This document shows positions 43,700-54,556 of a stretch of DNA of 64,000 bases, one piece after another. The notes under the pieces were generated by a model. The model searched no databases and was not told the DNA's origin. It saw only the letters and a list, made by a program, of their open reading frames with translations. The stretch comes from Emergomyces orientalis. Its lineage: Eukaryota > Ascomycota > Eurotiomycetes > Onygenales > Ajellomycetaceae. Every line of letters begins with the position of its first letter. Within the stretch, counting starts at the first letter, position 1. Location of the stretch: positions 1,240,001-1,304,000 of the forward strand of contig MOWL01000001.1 of assembly GCA_002110485.1 (NCBI GenBank), in the 5' to 3' direction. Both the position numbers and the translations under genes were made by a program.

Positions 43700-45932
43700 T
43701 CATTTCCCGACCTTGGTCTTTTTCTTCGGTCTGTCGTCTTCATCGTCATCAGCCGCTGCGTTCTTTCCATCATCTGCATCATCCATTTCAACATCACTTC
43801 CACTGCCACTGCTTTCATGCGCAGAGTCGTATTCTTCTGCAACATCAGAGTCAGACTCTGCTTGGAAGTCTTCGTCTACAGATTCTTCGTCTTCGTCGGC
43901 GGAGCCACGGTCATTCCCGACAGCCACTTCTTCGTCACTGGAAACTTCGTCGTTGTCCAGAGCGGCGGCGATAAGCGCAGATGACTGTAATGAAATGTTA
44001 GTATACCATTATATATCATAATAGATATGTAATGTGAACGGGAGCTTAGCTGACATCATCAACCATCTCATTCTTAAATCTTATATTCTTCGCCTTGAAA
44101 AATTCTTCCAAGGGTTGTTGTTCCTCGCTGTACCATCATTAGTTGAATGTTCATATATCAAACTACCCCAACTAGAATTTGAATTGTGGAGGGATCATAC
44201 CGATTGATGTTGCTAAATTGATGCTCTCCCATTCCTCCTTTAAGGGTCATCGTGATATCGAAGGTTCGACTCGCGGAGATGGCACCGCCGACACGGGACA
44301 TAGTGATTACGGATATATTCTCGATTTGGACGTACGTCGCGGGCTTAGGTACAAACATAAAGCTCTTGTCTAAACAGAACAGTAGACCTTCGTTCGCTTT
44401 GATGGAGCATTTGACGCCGGAGTGTCCATGGTGGCTATATTTTGGGTCAGTCATTTTCGATCTAAGACGTCCATTGGGTGATTGGGTATCATGGGAATTT
44501 GGGCCTGAGTTTTTATTGCGATGTTCAGAAAGGGACTGAGATAAACCGGTTGCTGACCTGACGAAATCTCTTGAAGGCATGACGACCTTTTTCCCGGAAA
44601 GACCACGAAATACTTTCGTTACAACCTGATGAATGGGTTCCTCGTAATGGGCCTCCAACTTGTCCTTGTAGCGGGTTTGGAGTAATTCACTATCGCAAAA
44701 ATATTAGCAAAACTGCGGAAATGCTATAAGAAAGTAGCATACTCAGTCATGTTTAGATCGATGCTGATCTCATCATCAAGTTTCAACTGCATAACCAGGA
44801 ATGGGTATCTCGTTTGGCCTTGTCGAAGCGGGGGGTCCAAGCCTAGAGTAATCAACGTATGGGTATCATCGTTTTTCGGTAAGAGGAAGAACTTCTTGAT
44901 CGACTGGTACTGAATCTTATAGTCGTATGTTTTGCCACGTAATCTGAACGAGCTTTCGTACATATCGATGTCGAAACGGCCTCTGCGAGCATGTCAGTAA
45001 ACGTTTGCCACAGGAGAGCAGCGAGGTGTGAATATTCCGACCTTGGTGTAAGATGTAACACATCCAAGAAAGTAGCAAAAGTATCACCAGCAACGTCTCC
45101 AATCTCAGCCTTATCCATTAGAGTCTCATAGAATAGGTTTGCCGCGTTTTGTTCCTCAGCTTCCTCACCATCAACGCTTTTCTCGTCTCCCTCTCCCTCT
45201 CCCTCCCCTTCTCCCTCCGGCTTTTCCTTCTTAAGCGCTGTGCCAGGAATGTAAAACCTCATCTCTACCAGTTCATCACGACCAGCACCAGCTTTTCGAC
45301 CTTTGTTTTTAGTGCTGCCCTCTGACTGTCCGTTGGTTCCGTTAACACCATCTGTGGGAAGTGAAAATTCGACTGCAACCTCATTCTTGCCCGCAAGATT
45401 TGTATTTGAGATTTCCGAATAAGGGATTTCGAATGCCGGTCGGTTCTGGACATTGAATGCTAGTTCTGCTTTTGTGAATTCCGCTTTCCCCCAGTTCCAT
45501 CCTCGAAGTGCATGTTCTCGGTTTTCGAGGTTGATGCCATACCAGATCTTGAAGGCCTTGCTGACTCGTTCAAAATCCTAAGTCACCACAAATGTCAGTA
45601 CCGTACCAAAGCAATCAAAAATGGTAGGGTGTACAGTTCGATTCCGTACCTCTTGTTCAAATCCATCAAGCTGGATAACCCCCGAAGACCGGGACAGAAT
45701 CTTCAGCTCATATCCCTTGGCAGCCCGGCTCCACTGCGCTGCGCCAATGTTGCTGCTATCGAGAGTGAACGTGTCTCCGCCTCCCGATGGTCGCCAACCC
45801 AAGCCGCTCTCTGCAAGTTTACACTTGCCTGGCTGTTTTGATAAGTCGAGGTAGATATTCTCAAAGCTCTCCCTATTTGGAAGTTAGTCGAAGGGTATTA
45901 GACCAAGCAAACTGGAGTGAGCAAACTAACAT
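43700..45932 (-). CDS. pob3: FACT complex subunit Pob3 (SSRP1-like)
   Basis: Histone chaperone subunit that pairs with Spt16 in FACT for nucleosome reorganisation in transcription and replication. Exons on the minus strand: 45931-45932, 45650-45872, 45042-45577, 44743-44982, 44558-44689, 44201-44434, 44055-44127 and 43700-43984. Together they give 574 aa, the usual fungal length. The start codon is split AT|G by a 58-nt intron, giving MESFENIYLDLSKQPGKCKL. A 123-nt intron (44435-44557) is stop-free and in frame; removing it restores RDFVSHHGHSGVKCSIK. Domains: N-terminal Pob3_N (about 1-100), structure-specific recognition domain with an acidic GEGEGEGEG insert near 193-205, middle double PH domain including RGRFDIDMYESSF and HYEEPIHQVV, and an Asp/Glu/Ser-rich tail ending PKKKTKVGK. 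The HMG box of metazoan SSRP1 is absent, as in other fungi, where Nhp6 supplies it. Three of seven donors have C at +3 (GTCAGC twice, GTCGGA once). Confidence 0.95.
44435..44557 (-). other. Stop-free 123-nt intron in pob3
   Basis: The intron begins GTCAGC and ends AAAATATAG, with an ACTGAC branch sequence close to the acceptor. It keeps the frame open for 41 codons, so plain ORF reading shows one continuous exon. Family alignment from memory (RDFVSHHGHSGVK) shows the extra 41 residues do not belong to the protein. Confidence 0.85.
45187..45217 (-). repeat. CTCCCT hexamer repeat coding Gly-Glu in pob3
   Basis: An imperfect CTCCCT repeat on the plus strand encodes the alternating Gly-Glu segment of Pob3 near residues 193-205. 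It falls in an acidic loop that varies between fungi and is likely to change length. Confidence 0.75.
45873..45930 (-). other. Intron splitting the pob3 start codon
   Basis: 58-nt intron starting GTTAGT right after AT (45931-45932) and ending CAAATAG; the next exon opens with G, completing ATG, then GAG AGC TTT. A CGACTAAC branch sequence precedes the acceptor. In the genomic DNA an ATG is also read across the junction (AT plus the intron's own first G), but it enters the intron frame. Confidence 0.75.
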
Positions 45933-46428
45933 GATGGAGTGATGGGGTGAAAATTAAGATCTCAGGTACGGATAGACGAAAGAGAAGAGGAGATAAATGT
46001 CAATTAAACCGTCAAAACTGTCTGATGTTGAAGGGGCGAATGGAAACTGAATGTTGAGAGACAGCTATTTGATGTCTCCCCGCTAGCTTCATCAATCGCG
46101 TGAAGACCACTTAAAGAAAGTTTCGCGCTTCGCGGCGCACTATTAGTTAACTAGTTACGGCAGACATTACTAACCACAAATGCCATTTGCCATCAAGCAC
46201 GCTACAACAGAAGCATATTGCTGTAAACAGATATACCTGTTCCTTATCCAATCTCTATATTTGACTTTTGAACTTTTAGTTACTTTTCATTCTTCTTTCA
46301 CGAAATAATCGATTTTCTTCTGCCACAAATTGACGCAAGACGAGTTTTCAAGATTACCTTTGCGCCATAGCTATTTACTACGACCTTTTGAAGCTCAGCA
46401 ATGAAGTGCCTGTGGAATGACAAAGCTA

Positions 46429-46999
46429 TCAGTGAACATAGCCCGTCTGTATACAGACATTTCCGGGATGTTGATCATAATGCCCCCGGAATGAAACCCT
46501 ACGCGAACCTGACAAGTCCAGCATCCCACTAGTAGGAATCGTACCGTGTGCTGGGTTTCTTTGGAACGGAGCCTGAAAATGAGCTGGCAGACTAAAATCA
46601 GGGGTGAGGGTTGGCATCAGCTCCTTCCACGCCTAATTCCCATGATTTCTTTTCGTGAAGATATTCCATGCGTGCTAATCCTTCGTTTGTGGACCGGATT
46701 GCAGCATGTTCGGGAGGCTGGGTGAGTCCGTGGATGCATAGTATGATTTTAAAGCATGGCCATGTTGCCCGTTTCCTGTATGAGTCCATCAATTTGACCA
46801 TTCCCGTTTAAGAGACTATGCCGAAAACCAGTACTCGCGCCTTTCCAAACATCTGTTGCCTTCTATCCTGGCGCAGATAGTCCAGCGGTTCGCTGAGATG
46901 ATGAGTCGGGTGTTCATAATTGAGGTTTGTGCAGGAAAATGCGTCCCAGAAAGCAGAATCGAAACACTCTTGACTGAAGAAGTGAGTCTCCTTCAACAA
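46429..46999 (-). pseudogene. Possible decayed coding remnant
   Basis: Three consecutive minus-strand frames (46808-46999, 46598-46801, 46429-46617) follow each other almost without gap and have protein-like composition, for example FFSQECFDSAFWDAF, RRQQMFGKARVLVFG and ARMEYLHEKKSWELG. Each ends in a stop and the next is in another frame. I could not join them with convincing introns, and there is no good upstream ATG for the first. This would fit a gene broken by frameshifts and stops. I do not recognise the family; chance cannot be excluded. Confidence 0.25.
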
Positions 47000-48873
47000 T
47001 GTCTCTGTGCCTTATTGAATGCCAAGAGTTGATTCAGGCTGGGGAGATGTTGCACACTATCAGCATTATTCACCTCAGTGCATCATTCTGTAGGCGGTGT
47101 TAATAAAACCTGGAGTTTCTATTCTTCCACGCTATTCTATGAAAACCAAACAACAAAATATAGGCACTCAGTTAGCCAGAAGTTGTCCACCGAGAGTTTG
47201 GATTATTATGTCAACAACAAAATAATGTTGAAGGAAGCTCAGGCCAAAAGCAATCTGCTAATCAAAACTGATATGACCACCGATAGCCATAAACATAACA
47301 AAATGTCACATTGCTCGACTCCACATTTTAAGAGCAGAGTTCTTATCAAGAAAGAATGCATTGTTCCCGATTTTGTTGGTTGCTGCTTCCTGGAGCATTA
47401 GACAATTGTAGGCTACTGGGTTACCACAAATTATCGAATCACAATATTAGTTCTAGTGGTAAAAGCAGCCCGAAAATATGCGGAGCTTTATGCAGTATGA
47501 CAACAGCTTGATAACATAAACTTGTTTTGGTCTAGCTGTGAAGCTAACAGACATGCGAAGCAAAACCTCTTCGGCCGGGTCTTGCCCACCCCGGGCTGCC
47601 CGGCGACCTATGACAGTAGAAAACAATTCCAGACCCAGGTGAAAAATACCACGGAGGAATTGTTCAGCTGTATTGAATGGGGTTCCAATACCCAGGTACT
47701 GCAAGTCTCCTCTCGTTTGTTGGTGCACGTACAAATGCCAAATTGGTTCTCTGATTTTAGAAGGCCCTGGAGAAATCATAGCTAAGAAGTGTATGACAAT
47801 TTCATGTGTTCCACTGTCAAAGCTTAGTTGAAATATGGCTAAGGACGAATTCGTGTCCGGGATAGCCTTGTTGGCGCAGGGCTAATATCACTGTAGTTGT
47901 GCCGGTATTGAAAGGTGAGCGAGAAGTAGAACTGATAAGTGTAGAGGTCATTCGATGCTCGCAATGAGATTTATGAATTTGTTGTCTATTTCGTTGTGAA
48001 ATTCTGAACACGAACCTTAATTATAGATAGGGACACGAGTGTATGTACTGTTAAAGTCGCCGATGGTTTATATAGTCAAGGAAAGGAAAAAAACGGTTAA
48101 TAATGAAAAGGTAGGTATCGTGGTGCTCCCTGTCGGACGGCGAAACTGCTGTTGTATCATGAAGAACAGAAGAATAATGCAACTTGAGTGGTCGGCTCAC
48201 AATGATCGACGAACGTCGTCGGATATTTACAAAATACCCCGAGACGCAATAGCTGGCTAGCGGGAGGTAGGCTCACTTGGCACGAGCCGCTCCATTCAGC
48301 CGCAGCTCGAGCATCAGCCGGGTTCAACAAGTTCCGGCTCATGGAGCACAACATTAAACTATCAAGGCACACACCACTGCTACTGCTGCGTGCCGATGAG
48401 CTCAATTGGAATCAATGTCTTCAAATTAAGACTGTACTACTAATCACCTATTCAGAAAATTAGGATTGTAATTGCTTTCAAATGAATCATTCATTTGACT
48501 AATTTGATGTCTTTGTTCAGCTATCAAAATTCTGACAACTAAATATCTCCAAACCCCGCACTTTCTTGTACCTAGAACATATTTCGACGATCATTATGTG
48601 AAAATGATGATGTTAATTGGCTCTTCTTTTACAAGGACTACTATCATACTATCTTTCAAGTTATTTTTTCATGAGTTAGTAGGTGTTGTGGAGTACTGTT
48701 GCATCACCATGGCCCAGGATATCAACGCATTCTTGTTATTGTGTGACCACTAGCCATTCTATTTCTGGCCATTGCGGTAGTGGGAATGCGATTCAGCCGT
48801 TTGATCGAATCTGCTCCGTGTAATACCCTCGATTGAGCAATCAGCCTGGCCGCAAATATGCATTCGCGGGTAA

Positions 48874-48881
48874 TTTATAAA
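48874..48881 (+). promoter_or_regulatory. TATA-like box for GH76 gene
   Basis: TTTATAAA lies 104 nt upstream of the mannanase ATG, in a typical core-promoter position for a highly regulated secreted enzyme. Inference from position and sequence. Confidence 0.4.
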
Positions 48882-48984
48882 GGCAAACGTCACCCACCCG
48901 CGTCCTAAAAAAACAATGCTTGCCCAAGGGTAGATCACAAGAGGCAGGAAAAATTTGTCGTTCCCCCAGCTCACCTTAGCCATC

Positions 48985-50151
48985 ATGATGGTGGTCCTGC
49001 GGGCGTTTGTTTTTGCTTGCCTTTTCTTCTTTCCTTATACCCAAGGAAAGCCTGACTATAAAATTCACGCAGAGGCGGGTTTAAAAGCATTGCAAAAATG
49101 GTACAATACAACAACCGGATTGTGGGAGACGACTGGATGGTGGAATAGCGGGAATTGCCTTACAACCATCGCGGATTTTGCGGCTTTTAACGAGTATGCT
49201 GCTTCCGTCGGGGGCAGTGTCTTCAGTACTTCTTTCACCCAGGGACAGAAAGCAAATCTCCGGTTCCGCAAGAGGATTCTGCCAAATGGCTTGGTTGACA
49301 CCGATTACCTCAAACCGTCAAATAGTGACAGCCAGTTACAACGTCGCGGCTATCCTGGCTTCATTAACGACTACTACGACGATGAGGGCTGGTGGGCTTT
49401 GGGATGGATCAAGGTTTACGACCTAACTGGCGACGAAAAATATGTGAACATGGCAAGGGATATCTTCGAAGACATGGTTGGCGGTTGGGACGACAACCGA
49501 TGCGGCGGTGGTATTTGGTGGGATAAAGCGCAGACGGCATTGGTCGCAATCGCGAACGAACTCTTCCTTAGCGTGGCAGCCCATCTCGCCACTCGCGTCC
49601 ATGAAAAAGCAGACTATTACCACGGTTGGGCAACGAAGGAGTGGGACTGGTTCAAGAAGACTGGCATGATCAATGAACGGAATAACATCAACGATGGGGT
49701 AGACCTAAACACCTGCCAGAACAACAACGGGATTGTATGGTCATATAACCAAGGCGTCATCCTTGGTGCGCTGGTTGAGCTCGCTAAGGTTTCCTCCCCC
49801 CCTGATGCGTCTTTCATTGCTCAGGCACACGCCATTGCTACTGCAGCAATTGGGACCTTAGCCGATAAGAAAGGAATCTTACACGACCATTGTGAGCCGG
49901 ACTGTGGTGCAGACGGACCGCAATTCAAAGGAATTTTCATGCGGAATCTCCAGATATTGCACGAAGCCGCGCCAAAAGCCAAGTACAAAACCTTCATCAA
50001 AAAGAACGCACAGTCCATCTGGCAGAACGATAAGAACGAAAAAGACCAGTTTGGTGTGAACTGGGCCGGGCCATTTACCCCCCCGGCACTCGCATCGAGC
50101 CAAAGCTCAGCACTCGATGCACTCGTAGCGGCTGCGGCAATATGGGGATGA
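48985..50151 (+). CDS. Secreted GH76 alpha-1,6-mannanase
   Basis: Glycoside hydrolase family 76 enzyme; members cleave or transglycosylate alpha-1,6-mannose backbones, and fungal Dfg5/Dcw1 relatives act in cell-wall assembly. Single exon of 388 aa starting at ATG 48985 (MMVVLRAFVFACLFFF); the open frame begins at 48955 with TTG only. Residues 1-21 form a signal peptide. The catalytic Asp pair of the family is Asp132-Asp133 in NDYYDDEGWWALGW. Other family hallmarks are the WWNSGNCLTTIADF segment (about 52-65), the GGWDDNRCGGGIWWD block (about 166-180), and the NNNGIVWSYNQGVILGAL segment. The C terminus (ALDALVAAAAIWG) lacks the hydrophobic tail and omega site needed for a GPI anchor, so release into the medium or wall is more likely than membrane attachment. 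It reads in the same direction as the carbonic anhydrase gene 479 nt downstream. Confidence 0.92.
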   Translation: MMVVLRAFVFACLFFFPYTQGKPDYKIHAEAGLKALQKWYNTTTGLWETTGWWNSGNCLTTIADFAAFNEYAASVGGSVFSTSFTQGQKANLRFRKRILPNGLVDTDYLKPSNSDSQLQRRGYPGFINDYYDDEGWWALGWIKVYDLTGDEKYVNMARDIFEDMVGGWDDNRCGGGIWWDKAQTALVAIANELFLSVAAHLATRVHEKADYYHGWATKEWDWFKKTGMINERNNINDGVDLNTCQNNNGIVWSYNQGVILGALVELAKVSSPPDASFIAQAHAIATAAIGTLADKKGILHDHCEPDCGADGPQFKGIFMRNLQILHEAAPKAKYKTFIKKNAQSIWQNDKNEKDQFGVNWAGPFTPPALASSQSSALDALVAAAAIWG

Positions 50152-50629
50152 GCGCCCGCTCTCCTTGCACAAGGAAAAGAGTCTCTCGGTTCACTTGAGT
50201 TTTCATATTTACACCTGTTTCTGGTGGGTTAGGTTGTGTATCTGCGCGTTGACCAAGAGTGATTAGATATAATCTTCCCCAAGAGAATAAATAAATGTTA
50301 GTAGTGTTGATTAATATACCTTTACCCCTGGTCGAGCTCGTGAGAATTAGTATATACGAAATGATGTTTTCCATTTTGTATGCAAAAAGACCCCATTTAT
50401 AAATAAGGATTCCCCATTTTCTTTTCTTTTCGTTTCCATTTTTCAGTTTCATTTCATCAGATCAAGTCGCCGATATATATGACATCACCGCCATCACAGA
50501 TCACGTGGGGTGCGCTTTGCCATTTTAAGATCGCGGCCACTAACAAAAAATAAAAGCCCTCTCCCGCACTGCTACGGAAACCAATTCCTCCCCACCTACT
50601 TGACTTTGTCCTTCATCCGTCACAAATCA
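50152..50629. other. Intergenic region upstream of carbonic anhydrase
   Basis: 478 nt holding the 3' flank of the mannanase gene, with an AATAAATAAA word near 50285-50294 as a possible polyadenylation signal, and the promoter of the carbonic anhydrase gene, including a CACGTG hexamer at 50502-50507. Confidence 0.5.
50502..50507. promoter_or_regulatory. CACGTG box upstream of carbonic anhydrase
   Basis: E-box hexamer in the context TCACGTGGGG, 123 nt before the first ATG of the carbonic anhydrase. A bHLH factor is a possible ligand; this is inference from the core sequence. Confidence 0.35.
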
Positions 50630-51478
50630 ATGTTCCAACGGCGTCATTTATCCAAACTATTAGGTATTCGACCCTATCGCGCAGCCGCCACCACAAGGTC
50701 ACGGACAGTTACCACCAGCCCCAACCTGCCCTACCACTGGAGCCACCACCGCGAAGAACATAGTTCACCCCTCACTTACCCCTGTACGACCCGTCGAACA
50801 ATAAACCACATGGCCCCCGGCGATATCTCTAAATATCTTAAGCAATCCCATGCCCGCGTCTTCGAAAACAATAAGAAATGGGCAGCGGAAAAAGCCGCGA
50901 AAGACCCGCACTTCTTCGAGAAGCTCCAGAATGGCCAGAATCCAGATTACCTATGGATTGGTTGCAGTGACAGCCGCATTCCCGCCGAGCAAATAACAGG
51001 CTTGGATCCTGGTGAAGCCTTCATCCACCGCAACATCGCCAACTTGGTCTGCAATACGGACCTGAACGTGATGAGCGTGATCAACTATGCGGTACGGCAC
51101 CTGCGCGTCAAACATATTGTTGTCTGCGGACATTATGGGTGCGGTGGTGTCAAGGCCGCTTTGACTCCTGCAGATTTGGGTCTGTTGAATCCTTGGCTGC
51201 GGAATATTCGTGACGTTTACAGGCTCCATGAGGCGGAGCTGGATGCCATTGATGAGAGCAAGCGCTATGATAGACTTGTGGAGCTGAATGTGATTGAGCA
51301 GTGTCGGAACATCATTAAGACGGCAGCCGTGCAGAAGACATTTTCGGAGAATGGATATCCAATTGTGCATGGCTGGGTGTTTGACTTTAGGGATGGCCTG
51401 TTGACGGATCTGAAGATTGATTTCGAAGAGGTGTTGGCTGGGATCCAGAAGATTTATAACCTGACGGATGGGAAGTGA
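50630..51478 (+). CDS. Beta-class carbonic anhydrase with mitochondrial-type leader
   Basis: Zinc enzyme interconverting CO2 and bicarbonate; supplies bicarbonate for carboxylases and takes part in CO2 sensing in fungi (relative of yeast Nce103). Single exon of 282 aa from the ATG at 50630. Residues 1-60 are basic, hydroxylated and nearly free of acid (MFQRRHLSKLLGIRPYRAAA), like a mitochondrial presequence. A second in-frame ATG at 50810 (CAC ATG GCC) would start a 222-aa form without it. Zinc ligands are Cys112, His168 and Cys171, with the Asp114-Arg116 dyad, in WIGCSDSR and VVCGHYGCGG. The frame upstream to 50510 begins with GTG and is not used. The C-terminal segment (VHGWVFDFRDGLLTDL) is typical of the family. 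Confidence 0.95.
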   Translation: MFQRRHLSKLLGIRPYRAAATTRSRTVTTSPNLPYHWSHHREEHSSPLTYPCTTRRTINHMAPGDISKYLKQSHARVFENNKKWAAEKAAKDPHFFEKLQNGQNPDYLWIGCSDSRIPAEQITGLDPGEAFIHRNIANLVCNTDLNVMSVINYAVRHLRVKHIVVCGHYGCGGVKAALTPADLGLLNPWLRNIRDVYRLHEAELDAIDESKRYDRLVELNVIEQCRNIIKTAAVQKTFSENGYPIVHGWVFDFRDGLLTDLKIDFEEVLAGIQKIYNLTDGK

Positions 51479-53055
51479 GGTAAACAGGGCTTAGATAGAG
51501 AAGGAAAACAGTGTGTATGGGTTGCACAAATGATTAGCCATCATTACGCTTTCAGCTCTGCCCGTCCCTTGTACAGTACAATCCGACCGGAAAAGTTCAC
51601 AGCCAGAATACTGAAGGCTACGGGCAGATGACTGACAAATATTGTAGAGGGGATATATGTTAATCTGAAGGCGGGTTTGTCGAGGAGTCTCATATGAGGA
51701 GTGCGAATATAAGGTGTGGAGCACAATAAATGCACTTTCGTAGAAACATGAAAGAGATTACCTGCCAAGACGTTGGAATATTACCAGGAACATAGGGGTA
51801 GGCAAAAGAAAACATGTCCCTCAGATGGCCCAGCACCAATGGCACTAACCTCCCAAGTAAGTTAAGCAATCCCAACATTCAAAGCCTGAGGTCGATGCTC
51901 AGAATAAAGATGAAGACGAAATTCATTCTCAAGTTTATATTAAGATTCGAAAAAGCCGTTGAACTCAATTCATTGACTTGTCTCAAGTTAGTAACGATGC
52001 TGTCTCCGCCATTGACATATCAGAGAGCGTTTCAATGCTGTTCTCTTTATTCAAACGCACACTTTGGTGCACTGGGCACCCATAGGTACGGGTAGATGCT
52101 GCATTGTTTCACTGTGCTCCGTAAAGTATTATAGTTTGGAGGTGTTCTGAACTGCCCTGTTTCGTGGGTTTCCGATGTTTTGCGCCGGGAAAACGCTCAG
52201 GGACGAGGTTCTTCTGCGACCAACTCCTTCCAATTCGCCATGATTTCGCGAGGGTAGCAGCACTAAGTAGAGGCTCCCATCATGAGGGCTGTGAAGAGCG
52301 ATGCACTTGTCACTGGTATCGCTGGGGAAAAAATTCGAAGGCAAATCTTATTTTGCGTCCCACGAAATGGAACGGATGAACAGGATATGCGAAGTACTGG
52401 CCAGAAGAGGCTAGAAATTTGCTGTTTCCAAAAACGCCAAAATTTGGCTCGTCGGTGACCCACAATTCCTGCAGTCACGCGTTTCTTCCCCCTCCCTCCC
52501 TTTTAACAAGGCTCAATGGCCAGACCACCCGGTGGCAGGAGTTCGGTTATATAAACCTTGAAATCCTCCCACGATGGCCGGGGTAGGATGGTACTCTAGG
52601 CCAGTCAGCGATATCCCTCAGGCGAAAGGCAAAGGTTACTTAGCCAGAACATCCCATTGCACGTTTAGTGAGATTAGGAGAAGCGGAATAATCTGAACAG
52701 CAATGCAGATTACCCGAAGGGATGAGCCTCAGCTATAGATGGAGAAAGAAGAATATCCCGCCATTTTTGATTCATAAACTGATGACGTTACTGAAGTACG
52801 ACGACTCTTCCAGTTATTTCCCAGTCGGAGCTCGGAAAGGCGTTGGCAAATACGTGTTGCAAGGGAATTTATTCACCCGAGTGCGATATTCTGGGGGCAT
52901 CCTCAGGGACGCATGCTCGCAATTACCTTCCAGCTATTGGGTGAAGGAGATTCGGCAGTTGACTTCGAAGCTCAAGCATCCAAAAAGCCATGCTTATTTG
53001 TGCGCATGTACGGAACTATTAGAGTTTTGATGTCAACTAATGCAGTATAACCGTT

Positions 53056-53071
53056 ATATACCTAGGTATAT
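53056..53071. repeat. ATATACCTAGGTATAT palindrome
   Basis: Perfect 16-nt palindrome centred on CCTAGG in non-coding DNA. The same core appears as palindromes at 14937-14948 and 18360-18369. Confidence 0.55.
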
Positions 53072-54532
53072 GCTTGGCTAGTGCTGCATACCCGAGTAGC
53101 AGTCCGGAAAAACCTGTGGGCTAATTCGTTGCGGCCATGTCACTATCACCTTGCAAAAAGATAGTCAATAACTGGCCACAATCCTGGGGATATATTTTAT
53201 GGAACTCGCGTACTTGGGGATAATGGTCTCGCGCAATCCACGACCCTTAACCAGACTTATCCTATCACCAAATAAACCAATCCATGGGACATGACAAGCA
53301 TCTTAGTGGATGGCATTGGAGCAGTGAATGAAATGCGACAATTGCTTCACACGGAGCTATTGCAGTTCCAAATTCCGTGAGGTATTCCCGTTGGGCATAA
53401 CACGAACTGAGAAGGAAAGGCAAGAAACACAATCTGATGGCGTGGATATAGGCAGATAGAAGTCCTAGCTATCTGATTAATAATGCCGTGACCTCGCGGG
53501 TCAATAAAGGGAACAATAAAATCCAGGGAGTCGATCGCAGTCCGACAGGCCGGCCGGATCCATGAATACCTTACCATCCAAGTTTCACAGGGTTTGGACG
53601 AGCTAGGGTTTAGATTGAGGACCCGGGATCGTGTGCTACCCAAGAAGACCGGGAGTGAGGAGTCAAATTCTGCTATGCTCTTCCTGAATGGTTTGTGGTT
53701 GATTGAACGGGCGGAAAGATTGCAAATCGGAATCGTGCGCTGAAGTTTTGAAGAATCCAGGCTTTGGAATCCAGGGCCAAATCGAGGCCGTTCTCATAGT
53801 TTGTGAAGAAGAGAAAACGTCAAAGCAAAACACACGCTTGGGTTGCTTGCGCCAAGTGTATTCGAGGAGGATGATCTGGATCGTTCCCCAATAATTTGTG
53901 TTCCAGAGTTTAATATTTGGTTATTTCAAGAAACCCCCCTTTCTGCATGATGAGAGAAGAACCCGGATAGAAGGAACCATACCCAGAGGACGCTGCACAT
54001 TCCGACGTCTACCTTGCCATTGGTTACTTTCCCTGGCTGGATCTGAGAGCCGCGATAACCCGCTCCTCATCCTTATTCGTTAGCTAAGGTTGGTGACTAC
54101 CTACCTAGGGAGGTGTCTTAATGCCATTGACCACTTCGAAAAGCCTGGTCTGTCCCAGTGTGAACTCCTGACCCTGTGCATGCAACGTGATGCTATCTTG
54201 ACATTCCAGCAAAAGAGAGACATTGGGTTAGCGCGTTTTAAACGAAACATTGAGTGAAAGTAGCCAGGATGGTCCCCGCTGGAGGTCTTTTTTATTCACT
54301 TCCCTTCTTTTGCTTTGACGGCAACGTATGTCTCACACATGGGACATTCGCGAAACAAAGACTCAATACCCAAGGGTTTTTGATTGAATTTTCCGTCTGA
54401 CGGACAAAATTGCTTCATTTTTAGCTTTCTAGCCATTTAGAGAGGGCCCGCTTCGGCAAGAATGGGCGAATGAGTTTCCAGTGGATGCTCCAGATCCAAA
54501 TAGCTTTCTTCTTCGGTTTTTTTTGTTGTTTC

Positions 54533-54556
54533 TTTTTTTTTTTTTTTTAAAAAAAA
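54533..54556. repeat. T16A8 tract
   Basis: Sixteen T directly followed by eight A and then five G. The central T8A8 is a perfect palindrome. Likely a rigid, nucleosome-poor tract; no gene start is close enough to assign it. Confidence 0.5.

Larger units (their letters stand above)
45933..48984. other. 3.05 kb intergenic region, pob3 to GH76 gene
   Basis: Divergent region between pob3 (-) and the mannanase gene (+). It contains the pob3 promoter, a possible decayed coding segment on the minus strand (46429-46999) and the mannanase promoter with a TATA-like box. The rest has only short unsupported frames. Confidence 0.55.

Noticed and set aside
44201..44689. Single continuous exon in pob3
   Set aside because: It would insert 41 residues into a conserved segment; removing a GT..AG intron restores the family sequence and length.
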